The notes beneath the pieces were generated by a model. It ran no database searches. It saw only the letters and a program-made list of their open reading frames with translations, and was not told the origin of the DNA. Of a stretch of DNA of 64,000 nucleotides, positions 9,235 through 17,782 are shown piece by piece; position 1 is the stretch's first letter; each line of letters opens with the position of its first letter. Origin of the DNA: Anaerolineales bacterium (GTDB lineage: Bacteria > Chloroflexota > Anaerolineae > 4572-78 > J111); contig JACKAU010000004.1 in the NCBI GenBank assembly GCA_020634855.1, forward strand, positions 186,001 through 250,000. The letters run 5' to 3'. A program made the translations under genes and the position numbers.

Positions 9235-9939
9235 TTAAACAACTTCTTCCCCCCACTTCTTTCTAAACTGCACGTTGGCATCGGGCAGAATCGCTTTCCC
9301 GTGGCCAAAACAGGCCACTTGAAAATCCAGTTGCCCTAACTTGCTGAGACTACGTTGGCCTTCGGCCAAGTCTTCATAGGCTATGGTCCAACCCAAGTGT
9401 AACATGTTGCTACATGTATCCGCGGCGAACAGCACGCCGCCATGCTGCGCCCACAGGAACGCCAGTTGTCCGGCGCAATGACCGGGGACATGGATGGCGG
9501 TTAAGCCCCCGGCTATGGGCAAAACCTCCCCGTCTTGCACCTGATGATCAATCGGCGTACCCTCAACCGTAGGGATTGATCGCATCAGCAGCCGAAACAC
9601 GAGACCGTTAATCAACCCCGGCGCCGGCTTCATTGGTCGAAATCCGGTGCTGCCCATCGCAATCGGGGCATCGAGCGGGTGAATGTACGTTTCGGCCCCG
9701 GTCGCCTTCTTGAGTACGGCCGCACTGCCGATATGATCAGGATGAGCGTGGGTCAAAATAATATGGCGGACATCCCTGGCCGATTTACCCAAGTCGCGCA
9801 CCGCCTGAAGAATTGTATTGGCGCTGCCCGGAACGCCGGTGTCAATCAGCGTACAGCCGTCAGGCGAAACCAGCAGAAACGCATTCACCGGCCCAATAGG
9901 GATGGCATACAACCCGTTGACGATCAGTTTTGCCGGCAT
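9235..9939 (-). CDS. MBL-fold metallo-hydrolase
   Basis: A 234-residue metallo-beta-lactamase-fold hydrolase. The start at 9939 has AGGAGG seven bases upstream, so an in-frame codon at 9981 is rejected. The zinc motif THAHPDH (about 67-73) is complete. Other fold landmarks are CTLIDTGVPG, VHVPGHCAGQLAFL with its metal His, FAADTC with the bridging Asp, and ACFGHGKAI near the C-terminus. This is the glyoxalase II-like branch acting on thioesters, lactones or phosphoesters; the substrate cannot be deduced. The gene is monocistronic, with the convergent palindrome at 9032-9138 beyond its 3' end and a dispersed repeat upstream at 9971-10100. Confidence 0.88.
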   Translation of the reverse strand: MPAKLIVNGLYAIPIGPVNAFLLVSPDGCTLIDTGVPGSANTILQAVRDLGKSARDVRHIILTHAHPDHIGSAAVLKKATGAETYIHPLDAPIAMGSTGFRPMKPAPGLINGLVFRLLMRSIPTVEGTPIDHQVQDGEVLPIAGGLTAIHVPGHCAGQLAFLWAQHGGVLFAADTCSNMLHLGWTIAYEDLAEGQRSLSKLGQLDFQVACFGHGKAILPDANVQFRKKWGEEVV

Positions 9940-9970
9940 AGCTGCCTCCTTTAAGGATCGCGAATTAAAT

Positions 9971-10100
9971 AACTTCTGCATTTGAGTTGGGGTAAATGGT
10001 AATTAGTAAATGGTAATTCAATCTCTATTTACCATTTACCAATTACTAATTACCCTTGGCTGTTCACCGAAATGTGGAAATTATTAAATTCCCATTCCTT
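9971..10100 (+). repeat. Dispersed 130-bp repeat, copy 1
   Basis: Runs from CTTCTGCATTTGAGTTGGGG to AATTCCCATTCCTT. A close copy in opposite orientation occupies 23460-23589. The core is palindromic, built from GGTAATT and its complement AATTACC in heptamer-like steps. Edges are shared to within a few bases with copy 2, which indicates a mobile or amplified unit rather than chance low complexity. Confidence 0.75.
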
Positions 10101-10124
10101 AGTATCAGTACCATTCTATCTACT

Positions 10125-10739
10125 TTACGCCCGTTTGATTGAAGCTAACACAGCGCCGGCCCCTAGATAAAGCACCCCACTGGCGCCATGTTTAATCTTC
10201 AACGACTTCTTAGACGATAAAGTCGAAGCGAACTGGCCGGCCAGCACGGTATAGCCGATATTGACGCCTAAAGCCAACACCCAAAACGTGGCCGACAAGA
10301 TAACCAATTGGGTAAAAAACAACGATCCCGCTAATGCAAATTGAGGCAAAAAGGCGCCAAAGAACAAAATGGTTTTCGGATTAGTCAGCGACACAAAAAA
10401 GCCGCGTCCAAACGAACCCACAAAGGCCGCCTTTTCTACCGGCTGCTCATAGGCCACAGCCGCCCACAGATGCCTGATGCCCAGGTAAACCAGATAAGCC
10501 ACCCCACCCCATTTGAGCCACTGAAAGCCTTGCGCCAACGCATACACCAACCAAGCCGTACCCAGAATCGCCACCGTGAGCTGTAAAACCATAGCGGCGC
10601 CTATGCCAAAAACGGTCTGAAACCCCTTCGTCCGCCCTTCGCTGAGGCTGGTTGATATAATGACCAATACGTTCGGACCGGGCGTTGCAATGAATCCCAG
10701 TGATATCACGATAAACGTAAGATATGTACTTAACTCCAA
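10125..10739 (-). CDS. LysE/RhtB-family amino-acid exporter
   Basis: A 204-residue inner-membrane protein with about six hydrophobic segments. The family signature LGFIATPGPNVLVIISTSLSEG lies in the first helix and loop, a later FFVSLTNPKTILFFGAFLPQF is also diagnostic, and the total length fits LysE/RhtB. These proteins export amino acids such as lysine, homoserine or threonine by secondary transport; the substrate is not predictable. The start is a TTG at 10739 with AGGAGG nine bases upstream. No in-frame ATG fits. It is monocistronic. Confidence 0.88.
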   Translation of the reverse strand: MELSTYLTFIVISLGFIATPGPNVLVIISTSLSEGRTKGFQTVFGIGAAMVLQLTVAILGTAWLVYALAQGFQWLKWGGVAYLVYLGIRHLWAAVAYEQPVEKAAFVGSFGRGFFVSLTNPKTILFFGAFLPQFALAGSLFFTQLVILSATFWVLALGVNIGYTVLAGQFASTLSSKKSLKIKHGASGVLYLGAGAVLASIKRA

Positions 10740-11499
10740 GATATGAAACCTCCTCTGAAAATAGACTTGTGGGACAAACTTAAGTTTGTCCTACGGTAAT
10801 TTTCATTGTCGTTGTCGTCTCATTTGAGACTGTCGGACTCCTCTGACCAAGCGATTTGCTAACGGACACATCCTCGATTTGACAACGAATCTGCTGTCCA
10901 TGACCGCTGACCGCCAAAGCGGCCAAGTTTGGCCTATTTGAGGGGCGGTCTACCGTCTGCCGTCGGCGGTCCGATTGCCAAACGGTGGCTTCGCTGGCAA
11001 ATTCCAGGTCAAATTCAAAGGGTGGCATTTAGCGAAACCAAACGTATATTACCAGAAAAATAGCGTTTAGCGAACCCCCATTCGTCTAGTAAGCGAGGTC
11101 GAGTTGAGGCGCGAAACCCGATGTATAGAGGCGAAGATGTTTGGTCTCGTACCTCCGACCTAATTGACCTCAGTTTCTTGTCATTTTGAGCAGATTTCTG
11201 TTACAATACAGCTATCATTATCTGACCGAATTGCTGTATTCCACTCTCCTTCGATCCACTTGATCCTCAAACCGACCGACACTACCGGTATACTCAGTTC
11301 AACCTCAATTATATGGTAGATCTTCGCTGATTAGCAGCGACTTCTCGACTGACGTGATATTGGTTAGACGTGTTTTTGCTTTTAATGTGTCGCATAGTTC
11401 TGAATTCGTTAGCAAGAATTAAATTTCAGCTCATAACATTGATGAAAGCACATAATTATTTATAGAGCTATCTTAGCCATTTGATATTTAAGAGTACTT
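10740..11499. repeat. 760-bp gene-free region with a palindrome and one arm of a flanking repeat pair
   Basis: No credible gene is seen; an 82-codon minus-strand frame has no family signature. It contains a perfect 20-bp palindrome (GGACAAACTTAAGTTTGTCC, 10772-10791), GACCGCT-type heptamers near 10911-10925 and 10955-10980, and the degenerate palindromic repeat at 11093-11163. The last 250 bases before the 11500 gene are AT-rich and probably hold its promoter, but no convincing -35/-10 pair was fixed. Confidence 0.6.
11093..11163 (+). repeat. Degenerate palindromic repeat, left copy flanking the STAND module
   Basis: Reads GAGGTCGAGTTGAGGCGCGA, continues to GGTCTCGTACCTCCGACCTA, and can fold on itself. 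A homologous copy in the same orientation lies at 16292-16366. The two bracket exactly the two-gene ATPase/WD40 module. Confidence 0.6.
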
Positions 11500-12750
11500 A
11501 TGTCATCATTACCCCCACAAAATCCTTATATTGCTGGTTCCGCCCTCGGTGGCGAGCGCGGTTTTTTTGGCCGCGAAGATATCCTGCGCGAAGTTGAGCG
11601 TACTCTGCGCCGTGAGGAAGACAATGCTATAGTCCTCTATGGCCAGCGGCGAATTGGTAAAACCTCCATCCTGTTACAATTACAGCGTCGCCTTCCCTCA
11701 CCTCCATTTATCCCTATCTACTTTGACTTAATGGATAAAGCCAGTTTGCCTCTGTATGAGGTGCTTTACAAATTGGCAAGCAACACTGCCACTGAGCTCA
11801 ACTTAACTGCTCCAAACTACGCCGATTTTGAGAATACCCCCACTGCTTTTGACCAGAATTTTCTTCCCCAACTGTATCAAACGCTAAGTGATGATTTTCG
11901 ACTAGTCTATTTATTGGATGAGTTTGATGTACTAGATACGGGTGATCAACAAGATTTGGCAGAGACTACTGCTGCCCGAACCTTTTTTCCCTACCTGCGC
12001 CAATTAATGACCACTCAACCCCGTCTCAACTTTGTCTTTGTAGTGGGGCGGCGGATGGAAGAACTTTCGATCAATTTTCTGTCTACCTTTAAAGCCGCTG
12101 ATGCGCGAGCGGTTTCGGTACTCAATCCAGAAACTGCCCGTACTCTAATTCTACAAACAGAACATACAGGCGTTTTGCATTATGAAAATTCAGCAGTTAA
12201 GCATATATTGAGTCTGACTCGCGGTCATCCCTACCTAACCCAACTGACTTGCCAACGTCTCTTTGACTATGCAGTCGATCTATCATTAGATCCCTTTACG
12301 ATTACTGTTAATGACGTAGAAGCAGCAATTCCAGCTGTATTGGAGGCAGGGAAAAATGCCTTTCAGTGGATCTGGGACGGTCTACCTCCTGCTGAACGCA
12401 TTATCTTTTCTGCCATTGCCGGTCAAACTGAAGCGGGCGGTGTTCTTAGCGAAGCTGACATTACTACAGTCTTACAAGAGGCAGGAATTAGAATTCTTGT
12501 AAGAGAACTAAACCTGGCCCCTCAAACCTTGGTAGATTGGCAAATGTTAGAGCGGGTAGATGGTGGATATCGTTTTTTTATTGAACTTTTACGTCGCTGG
12601 GTTGCCGAATATCGCCCGCTTGATCGGGTCAAGGATGAATTGGATCGAATCAATCCTTTAGCTGATACGCTCTACCAAGCAGCTCAAGGTTTTACCGACA
12701 AAAAAACAATGAGCAAGCAAAAGATCAATTACGCCAATCGCTACAGATAA
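11500..12750 (+). CDS. STAND-like ATPase, N-terminal part of a frameshifted ATPase-TPR-TM-WD40 protein
   Basis: The 416-codon frame begins SSLPPQNPYIAGSALGGERG, then FFGRE, the entry motif of AAA_16/STAND-type ATPases. Walker A is GQRRIGKTS (about 48-56) and Walker B LVYLLDEFDVL (about 134-144). A helical C-terminal lobe follows (GHPYLTQLTCQRLFDYAV), then a winged-helix-like segment. The last roughly 20 codons are out-of-frame sequence. In the next frame, a TPR repeat continues directly from the same point (QAKDQLRQSLQINPNHLKAH) and joins the WD40-encoding frame downstream. One missing base in T4 at 12690-12693 or A7 at 12700-12706 explains the break. The complete protein would be about 1,120 residues. 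STAND ATPases act as switchable signalling or immune hubs. Confidence 0.8.
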   Translation: MSSLPPQNPYIAGSALGGERGFFGREDILREVERTLRREEDNAIVLYGQRRIGKTSILLQLQRRLPSPPFIPIYFDLMDKASLPLYEVLYKLASNTATELNLTAPNYADFENTPTAFDQNFLPQLYQTLSDDFRLVYLLDEFDVLDTGDQQDLAETTAARTFFPYLRQLMTTQPRLNFVFVVGRRMEELSINFLSTFKAADARAVSVLNPETARTLILQTEHTGVLHYENSAVKHILSLTRGHPYLTQLTCQRLFDYAVDLSLDPFTITVNDVEAAIPAVLEAGKNAFQWIWDGLPPAERIIFSAIAGQTEAGGVLSEADITTVLQEAGIRILVRELNLAPQTLVDWQMLERVDGGYRFFIELLRRWVAEYRPLDRVKDELDRINPLADTLYQAAQGFTDKKTMSKQKINYANRYR

Positions 12751-12887
12751 ATCCCAATCACCTTAAAGCCCATCTGCTATTAGGTACCATTTTCCGCGAA
12801 GAGAACCAGCTAACTGAAGCTATCAAAGAGTTTGAGGCAGCCTACCGGCTAGATGAACGAGAGGGGCGCTTTGAGCTGTTAAGAATA

Positions 12888-14870
12888 TTGCTTCAGTACG
12901 GGGACAATCTAGAAAAGTCAGGAAATGAATCCGAAGCGCTAACCACCTATGATCGCGCTCTGGAGATTTCTCCTCGTGAGCAAACAGCACAATCTCGTAG
13001 GACCGCCTTATGGATAAAACAAGGTGACCGTGCCCTGGATGCTCAAGATTTTGAAACAGCAATCGAAGCGTATCGACAGGCTAGTGCAGATAAAAAGATT
13101 GAACAGATCGAGGAGCAGATGCTTCGGGCCGAGTTGGAACAAACGGCTGACAAAGGCAAATCTTTCGAAGATCGGGAAGAGTGGGAGGACGCGGTTAAGA
13201 TTTACCGTGATCTTACTAAACTTGATCCAGATGACGAACGCTGGAAGCAAGCGCTGAACCGCGTAGAGGATGAGTATTGGCTGGCTGAACGCTACGCTGA
13301 AGGAACGGGGTATCTTCAACAAAAAGAATGGGATAAGGCTCAAATTATTCTGGCTGAAGTCGTTGGCAAACGTCATAATTACCGAGATGCAATTAAAAAA
13401 TTGGCCGAGGCCGAACAAAATAGCAAGGGTGAGCCTGATCCACGCCGACGATTCTTTATAGTAATGGCAGGAGTTGTAGCCTTGATTTTATTGATTACAG
13501 CCATTTATACCCAAAACCGAATTAGTGTCGAAACTACTAGCGTGCAAGCCACATCAATCGCTCAAGCCACTTCTATTGAGGAAACGGCTTTAACCCGAAT
13601 AGCTGCTGCCTCAGATGCATTGAATGCCACCACGGCTGCACAAGAGACTGCTGGTGCACAAGCTGTGGAAGCTACATCTGCTGCACAAGCTGCTACGATA
13701 CAGGCTGATGCTGCCACAAGTGCAGCAGTAGATTCACAAGGAACCGTATTAGCCAACTTACAAGCTATAGAAGCGACCGAGACTCAACTCACCGCCTCGC
13801 CTACTCTCACCGACACACCTACACTTACTCCTACCTCTACTTCGACTAACTCGGCAATCTCGATTATTCCTATTAATGTCACTATCTCTCCTCAAAATGC
13901 CAGTCAGATAATCGAATTATCTAGCTGGAGTGCATCTCAAAAAGCCAATCAGGTAGCCTTCTCGCCTGATGGGGTGTTTTTGGCTGTGTCAATGAGTTCA
14001 AAGTATATAAATCCGGGCAGCAAAGTAGAATTCGGAGAAGTAGAATTGTGGAGAGCGAACGATGGCGACTTATACCAATCCTTGGAACCGGAAAGTCAAA
14101 TAAGTTTAGCCTTCTCGCCCGATGGAACAAAGTTGGCTACAGGGTCGTCCGATGGTAATGTAGATCTGTGGCAGGTGAGTGATGGAAAGAAAATAAGCCA
14201 CATTACGGATCACATGGGTGCGGTTAACAGTGTGGCATTCTCATCCGACGGGGTAACAATAGCATCTGGGGCGTGTAGGACCTTTACATCGATAGGTGAT
14301 AAGTGCGCACTTGGTGATATTCAGTTATCGAAGATAGATGGTGAGTCACGCCTATTAACTTCGTCTGAGTTGGGTTGGGTAGACGGTGTAGCATTCTCAC
14401 CTGATGGGGCGATATTAGCCTCAGGAGCCAGAAACGACATAGAGGTGACATTGTGGGATGTTATTAGTGGCCAACAGTTGAAGCGGCTGACGCACGAGGG
14501 TGGTATTAGGAGTGTGGCATTCTCACGCGATGGGGCGATATTAGCCTCAGGATCCGAGGACGGCACAGCAAAACTATGGGATGTGCGTGGGTGCATCGAC
14601 TCATCTCAAAATTGTGGGGATTCGCTACGTACTCTAAAGGTAGATGAAGGATGGTTTTTGAGTGTGGCTTTCTCTCCTGATAGAACAGTATTGGCTTCAG
14701 GGGGGACTGATAAGAAAATACGGTTGTGGCAAGTATCTGATGGAACCCTTTTACATACTCTGGAGGGACACACAAATAACGTAATTAGTGTAGCATTCTC
14801 ACCCGATGGGGCGATATTAGCCTCAGGATCCATAGACGGTACTGTACGATTGTGGGGGGTGGAAAATTGA
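12888..14870 (+). CDS. TPR-membrane-WD40 protein, C-terminal part of the frameshifted STAND protein
   Basis: A 660-codon frame; coding really extends upstream to about 12690 without a start codon, which is why it is read as the second half of the 11500 gene. It has TPR-like helices (about 1-180, with ALTTYDRALEISPREQTAQ), one membrane span (about 190-208, FFIVMAGVVALILLITAIY), an Ala/Thr-rich then Thr/Pro-rich stalk, and seven WD40-type blades (about 345-660) with VAFSPDG, ILASGS and VRLW signatures. Nearly identical blades suggest recent internal duplication. Predicted topology puts the ATPase and TPR inside and the beta-propeller outside, an inside-out sensor layout. The next ATPase gene starts two bases after the stop. 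Confidence 0.82.
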   Translation: MLQYGDNLEKSGNESEALTTYDRALEISPREQTAQSRRTALWIKQGDRALDAQDFETAIEAYRQASADKKIEQIEEQMLRAELEQTADKGKSFEDREEWEDAVKIYRDLTKLDPDDERWKQALNRVEDEYWLAERYAEGTGYLQQKEWDKAQIILAEVVGKRHNYRDAIKKLAEAEQNSKGEPDPRRRFFIVMAGVVALILLITAIYTQNRISVETTSVQATSIAQATSIEETALTRIAAASDALNATTAAQETAGAQAVEATSAAQAATIQADAATSAAVDSQGTVLANLQAIEATETQLTASPTLTDTPTLTPTSTSTNSAISIIPINVTISPQNASQIIELSSWSASQKANQVAFSPDGVFLAVSMSSKYINPGSKVEFGEVELWRANDGDLYQSLEPESQISLAFSPDGTKLATGSSDGNVDLWQVSDGKKISHITDHMGAVNSVAFSSDGVTIASGACRTFTSIGDKCALGDIQLSKIDGESRLLTSSELGWVDGVAFSPDGAILASGARNDIEVTLWDVISGQQLKRLTHEGGIRSVAFSRDGAILASGSEDGTAKLWDVRGCIDSSQNCGDSLRTLKVDEGWFLSVAFSPDRTVLASGGTDKKIRLWQVSDGTLLHTLEGHTNNVISVAFSPDGAILASGSIDGTVRLWGVEN

Positions 14871-14872
14871 AT

Positions 14873-16237
14873 ATGAAAGGATACACGAAGGGTCTAAATC
14901 CATTCATTTATGGCAAACCCGTTCCAGTTGAACAACACATAAACCGCCAACATGAGTTGCGCACCCTCTTCTCACGTTTGCGCAATGGAGATAGTACCGC
15001 CATTATCGGCGAGCCGCGTATTGGTAAAACCTCGTTACTATCCTACTTAGCTGCACCCGTCATTCAACAAAAGTGGTTGGGAGATGCAGCAGAAAGCCTT
15101 ATCGTAGTTGAATTAGACATTTACCAAGGTTGGCTCGATACTCAGAAAAAGCCGGCAGATTTGTGGAAAACTGTTTTAGATGTCGTCAACCGGCGGGTCG
15201 TTCACCGTGATAAACCGGTGGAAGAGATGATCCAGACCGTTATCGATAATCAATATGGCTCGGCCACCTTAGACAAATTCTTTCGCAATCTAGGCCAACA
15301 TGGCTGGCATGTAGTATTGCTCTTGGATGAATTTGATGGCTTCTTGCATCACGATAATTTCAAAACTGCCGAATTTTTAGGGGGGTTGCGCTCACTGGCC
15401 ACGCGCACCGAATGTCTACAACTGATCACCGCCAGCATTACCTCGGTTAGTGAAATGAACCGCCTTTCAGAGGAAAGTAATCCTCTAGGTTCCCCTTTTT
15501 TCAATCATTTCACCGAAGTGAATCTTACCCCCTTCAGTTACAAGGCTGTAGGAGAACTGTTAGACCATTTTCTAGCTGATAACGACGTCGAATTTACTCC
15601 CAATGACCGACGCTTTATCATTTGGCTGAGCGGACGACACCCCTATCGGGTGCAAGTGGTTGGTGCAGCCCTGTTTGACGCCATAGTCGAAGGCTATCAA
15701 GGGCAAAAACGGTACGAAGTCGCTGGCGAGCTATTCTATGAGCGAACAACAGATCACTTTAATACCTTGTGGCGGCGTTACCTTGATGATGCTGCTCGCA
15801 CGGTACTGGTCATTTTGGGTCTGGTCGAGTTGGGCGGTATTGCTCAAAGACGACGCTTTTCCTTCGGTGAAATTGAGAAGCCTCAGCGTTTTACCCCGGA
15901 ATTGCGCCGGTTAGAGAAGTTGGGTCTGGTAGAAAAGATTGGTCGAGGTTGGCAGTGGGATCAGGAACATTTGCTGCTGTGGCAGGGCGAGCGTTGGCGT
16001 GTATCCAGTGGCGGTTTTGTCTGGTGGCTGGCCGATGCGGTTATTAGCGGTACACGAGAGATTCCTGATTTTGAGCAGTGGCTTCACGAAAAAGAAAAGA
16101 TAGGTTATCTGCTTACACGCCAACAATGGAAGATGCTGCGAAATTTAACCACAAAGATACCTCAGAGCGTTGTCGGTGGGGCAGGGGCAGTTGCCCGACA
16201 GTTTATTAAGGAATTTCTGGCTCAAAAAGGTAAATAA
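14873..16237 (+). CDS. Second STAND-like ATPase, partner of the WD40 protein
   Basis: A 454-residue cytosolic ATPase. ATG 14873 lies two bases after the upstream stop (TGAATATG); an in-frame GTG at 14852 would overlap it. Walker A is GEPRIGKTS (about 46-54), Walker B VVLLLDEFDGF (about 146-156). The arginine-containing P-loop (GxxRIGKTS) is the same variant as in the 11500 protein, so the pair may be paralogous. Residues 300-400 look like a winged helix (RRRFSFGEIEKPQRFTPELRR, LEKLGLVEKIG), and the basic C-terminal helix is distinctive. The two genes plainly form one operon. The function is probably signal relay or conflict response; no effector domain is visible in it. Confidence 0.8.
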   Translation: MKGYTKGLNPFIYGKPVPVEQHINRQHELRTLFSRLRNGDSTAIIGEPRIGKTSLLSYLAAPVIQQKWLGDAAESLIVVELDIYQGWLDTQKKPADLWKTVLDVVNRRVVHRDKPVEEMIQTVIDNQYGSATLDKFFRNLGQHGWHVVLLLDEFDGFLHHDNFKTAEFLGGLRSLATRTECLQLITASITSVSEMNRLSEESNPLGSPFFNHFTEVNLTPFSYKAVGELLDHFLADNDVEFTPNDRRFIIWLSGRHPYRVQVVGAALFDAIVEGYQGQKRYEVAGELFYERTTDHFNTLWRRYLDDAARTVLVILGLVELGGIAQRRRFSFGEIEKPQRFTPELRRLEKLGLVEKIGRGWQWDQEHLLLWQGERWRVSSGGFVWWLADAVISGTREIPDFEQWLHEKEKIGYLLTRQQWKMLRNLTTKIPQSVVGGAGAVARQFIKEFLAQKGK

Positions 16238-16291
16238 TGGTGAGCTAACTTCTGGCAGGTCAACCACGTGGATTGGCAGTCGCCGTAAAAC

Positions 16292-16366
16292 GTAGGTCGG
16301 GTTGAGACACAAAACTCGACAGATACAGGCAGTGATGTTGGGTCTCGTGCCTCGACCCCAACCTAC
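16292..16366 (+). repeat. Degenerate palindromic repeat, right copy flanking the STAND module
   Basis: CGTAGGTCGGGTTGAG at its left edge pairs with CTCGACCCCAACCTACG at its right edge. The interior GATGTTGGGTCTCGTGCCTC matches the copy at 11093-11163 (GATGTTTGGTCTCGTACCTC). Both copies are in the same orientation. Confidence 0.65.
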
Positions 16367-16429
16367 GCCGTCGGGGTCGAAATGGTGGGCCGTCGATCAT
16401 AGGGATGGGCGCTCGGGAGGGGATGATCA

Positions 16430-16742
16430 TACAAGAAATCTTATGGTCCGGCACGTAAAAAGGTCCATTTGGCAAGAATTCATAAGGTCTGGCACACAGA
16501 AAGGTTCTTCTGGCAAGAAATCGTATAGTCTGGCGCACAAGAAGGTTCTTCTGGCAAGAAATCGTATAGTCTGGCACACAGAAAGGTTCTTTTGGCAAGA
16601 AATCGTATGGTCTGGCACACAGAAAGGTTCTTCTGGCAAGAATTCGTATGGTCTGGCACACAGAAAGGTTCTTCTGGCAAGAATTCGTATGGTCTAGCGA
16701 GCAGAATGGTTCTTTTGGCAAGAAATCGTATGGTCTGGCACA
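16430..16742. repeat. 41-bp tandem repeat array, about 7.6 units
   Basis: Units begin at 16430, 16471, 16512, 16553, 16594, 16635, 16676 and 16717 (partial), each exactly 41 bases apart. The unit consensus starts GGCAAGAAATCGTATGGTCT and ends AAGGTTCTTCT. Within a unit TTCTT and AAGAA can pair across CTGGC. The repeats abut without spacers, so this is not CRISPR. Forty-one is not a multiple of three, so any translation cycles through all frames; the long open frames here are a by-product and not a gene. Confidence 0.92.
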
Positions 16743-16909
16743 GTGGGTGCTTTTGAACCGGCCAAAAAATTCAACGCGACTCGACAAGCTTAATAAATGG
16801 CGATATACTGATCTTAACCTTACAACTGAATACGGTACTGCTCACTACTTTATTCGCTTTACTTTATCAATATCAATCTATCGACTAGAAAAAGAGAAAG
16901 GTTTATAAC

Positions 16910-17782
16910 ATGTACCCCATCAATCTTGATCGTAGTAGCGCTTTCCAGGTCAACATCCCCACCCCCAACCAGCCGACGAAACTCATCACCGCCGGCCAAA
17001 ATTTTGTCGCGTATGATGAGACCTTACCGCCCGAAGAGCAGTCGTACCTCTTGCCGGACCTCCGGCAGCTTTTGCAAGAATCGGTTCCCACCCAAAACAC
17101 CTACAAATCCAGCGAAGTCCAGCGTACCATTGCCTCCGAAGCCGTGAAGCGGCTGGATGAGCAGGCCAAAGCCCTTATCCGTAAAATTCGTTTTAAGCTC
17201 AACTTTGATTATACGGAAACCCCGGAAGCCGCCGAAGAGTGGGGCTTTCAGGTCAAGCAAGGCACCGGCAATATCCTGCTGCCGACAAATCGCTCAGAAC
17301 GGCTGGCGCTGCTGGATACGTACATCGCCAAGGAAGAAAGCCGCCCGCCGGAAGAGCAGTTTACCGCGCCTAATCTGGCGGAGGTGATCAGCTTGCGCGA
17401 TGGCCTCAAAACCAATTTGGAGGCCCGTCGTGCCAGTCGCAGCCGCCGTAAAGACAGCTACGCGGCCCGGGCCGAATCGTTGGAGGCTTTGTACGACACC
17501 CTGCGGATGGCCGGCGGCTTAATCGTCCTCAAAAAACTCAATCGAAAAGTGACACCGGCGTTGGAAAAGTGGGGCATTGAAGTAACCAAGCGCCAGAGCA
17601 AAGAGAAGGATGCCGAAGTCGCCCCGGCCGCCAACGGGATCACGACCACGACGACCAACGGCGCAGCGACCACGACCATGAACGGCGCGGAAACGACCCC
17701 CACGGCCGAGACCTCGACCAACGGCAGCGTTGATCTTAACGGCACGTCTGAGGTGGTGGTTGAGTTGGGCGGTCAAGGGTAA
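16910..17782 (+). CDS. Unrecognised protein with Asn/Gly/Thr-rich tail
   Basis: A 290-residue protein with no family I recognise. ATG 16910 follows AAAGG eight bases upstream. Residues about 60-220 are helical and charged, with two similar segments (about 75-110 and 185-220), each ending in a statement like EWGFQV or KWGIEV, which hints at an internal duplication. The tail (about 240-275) repeats a TTTTNGA motif. No signal peptide or membrane span is seen. It stands alone between the 41-bp array and a stem-loop cluster. Base composition matches the GC-richer neighbourhood rather than the STAND module. Confidence 0.6.
   Translation: MYPINLDRSSAFQVNIPTPNQPTKLITAGQNFVAYDETLPPEEQSYLLPDLRQLLQESVPTQNTYKSSEVQRTIASEAVKRLDEQAKALIRKIRFKLNFDYTETPEAAEEWGFQVKQGTGNILLPTNRSERLALLDTYIAKEESRPPEEQFTAPNLAEVISLRDGLKTNLEARRASRSRRKDSYAARAESLEALYDTLRMAGGLIVLKKLNRKVTPALEKWGIEVTKRQSKEKDAEVAPAANGITTTTTNGAATTTMNGAETTPTAETSTNGSVDLNGTSEVVVELGGQG

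Noticed and set aside
10780..11028. An 82-codon minus-strand frame upstream of the STAND module
   Set aside because: There is no ribosome binding site, no family signature, and it overlaps a palindrome.
12690..12706. Programmed -1 ribosomal frameshift at the A or T run
   Set aside because: The zero-frame slippery heptamer (X XXY YYZ) is not formed. A base error or polymerase slippage is simpler. It is kept as an open question in the findings.
16430..16742. CRISPR-like array
   Set aside because: The 41-base units abut directly and differ only by scattered changes. There are no unique spacers and no cas genes nearby.
16260..16787. A 175-codon minus-strand frame and overlapping frames over the 41-bp array
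   Set aside because: The frames are open only because the repeat lacks stops. Codon use and lack of any conserved domain argue against a protein.
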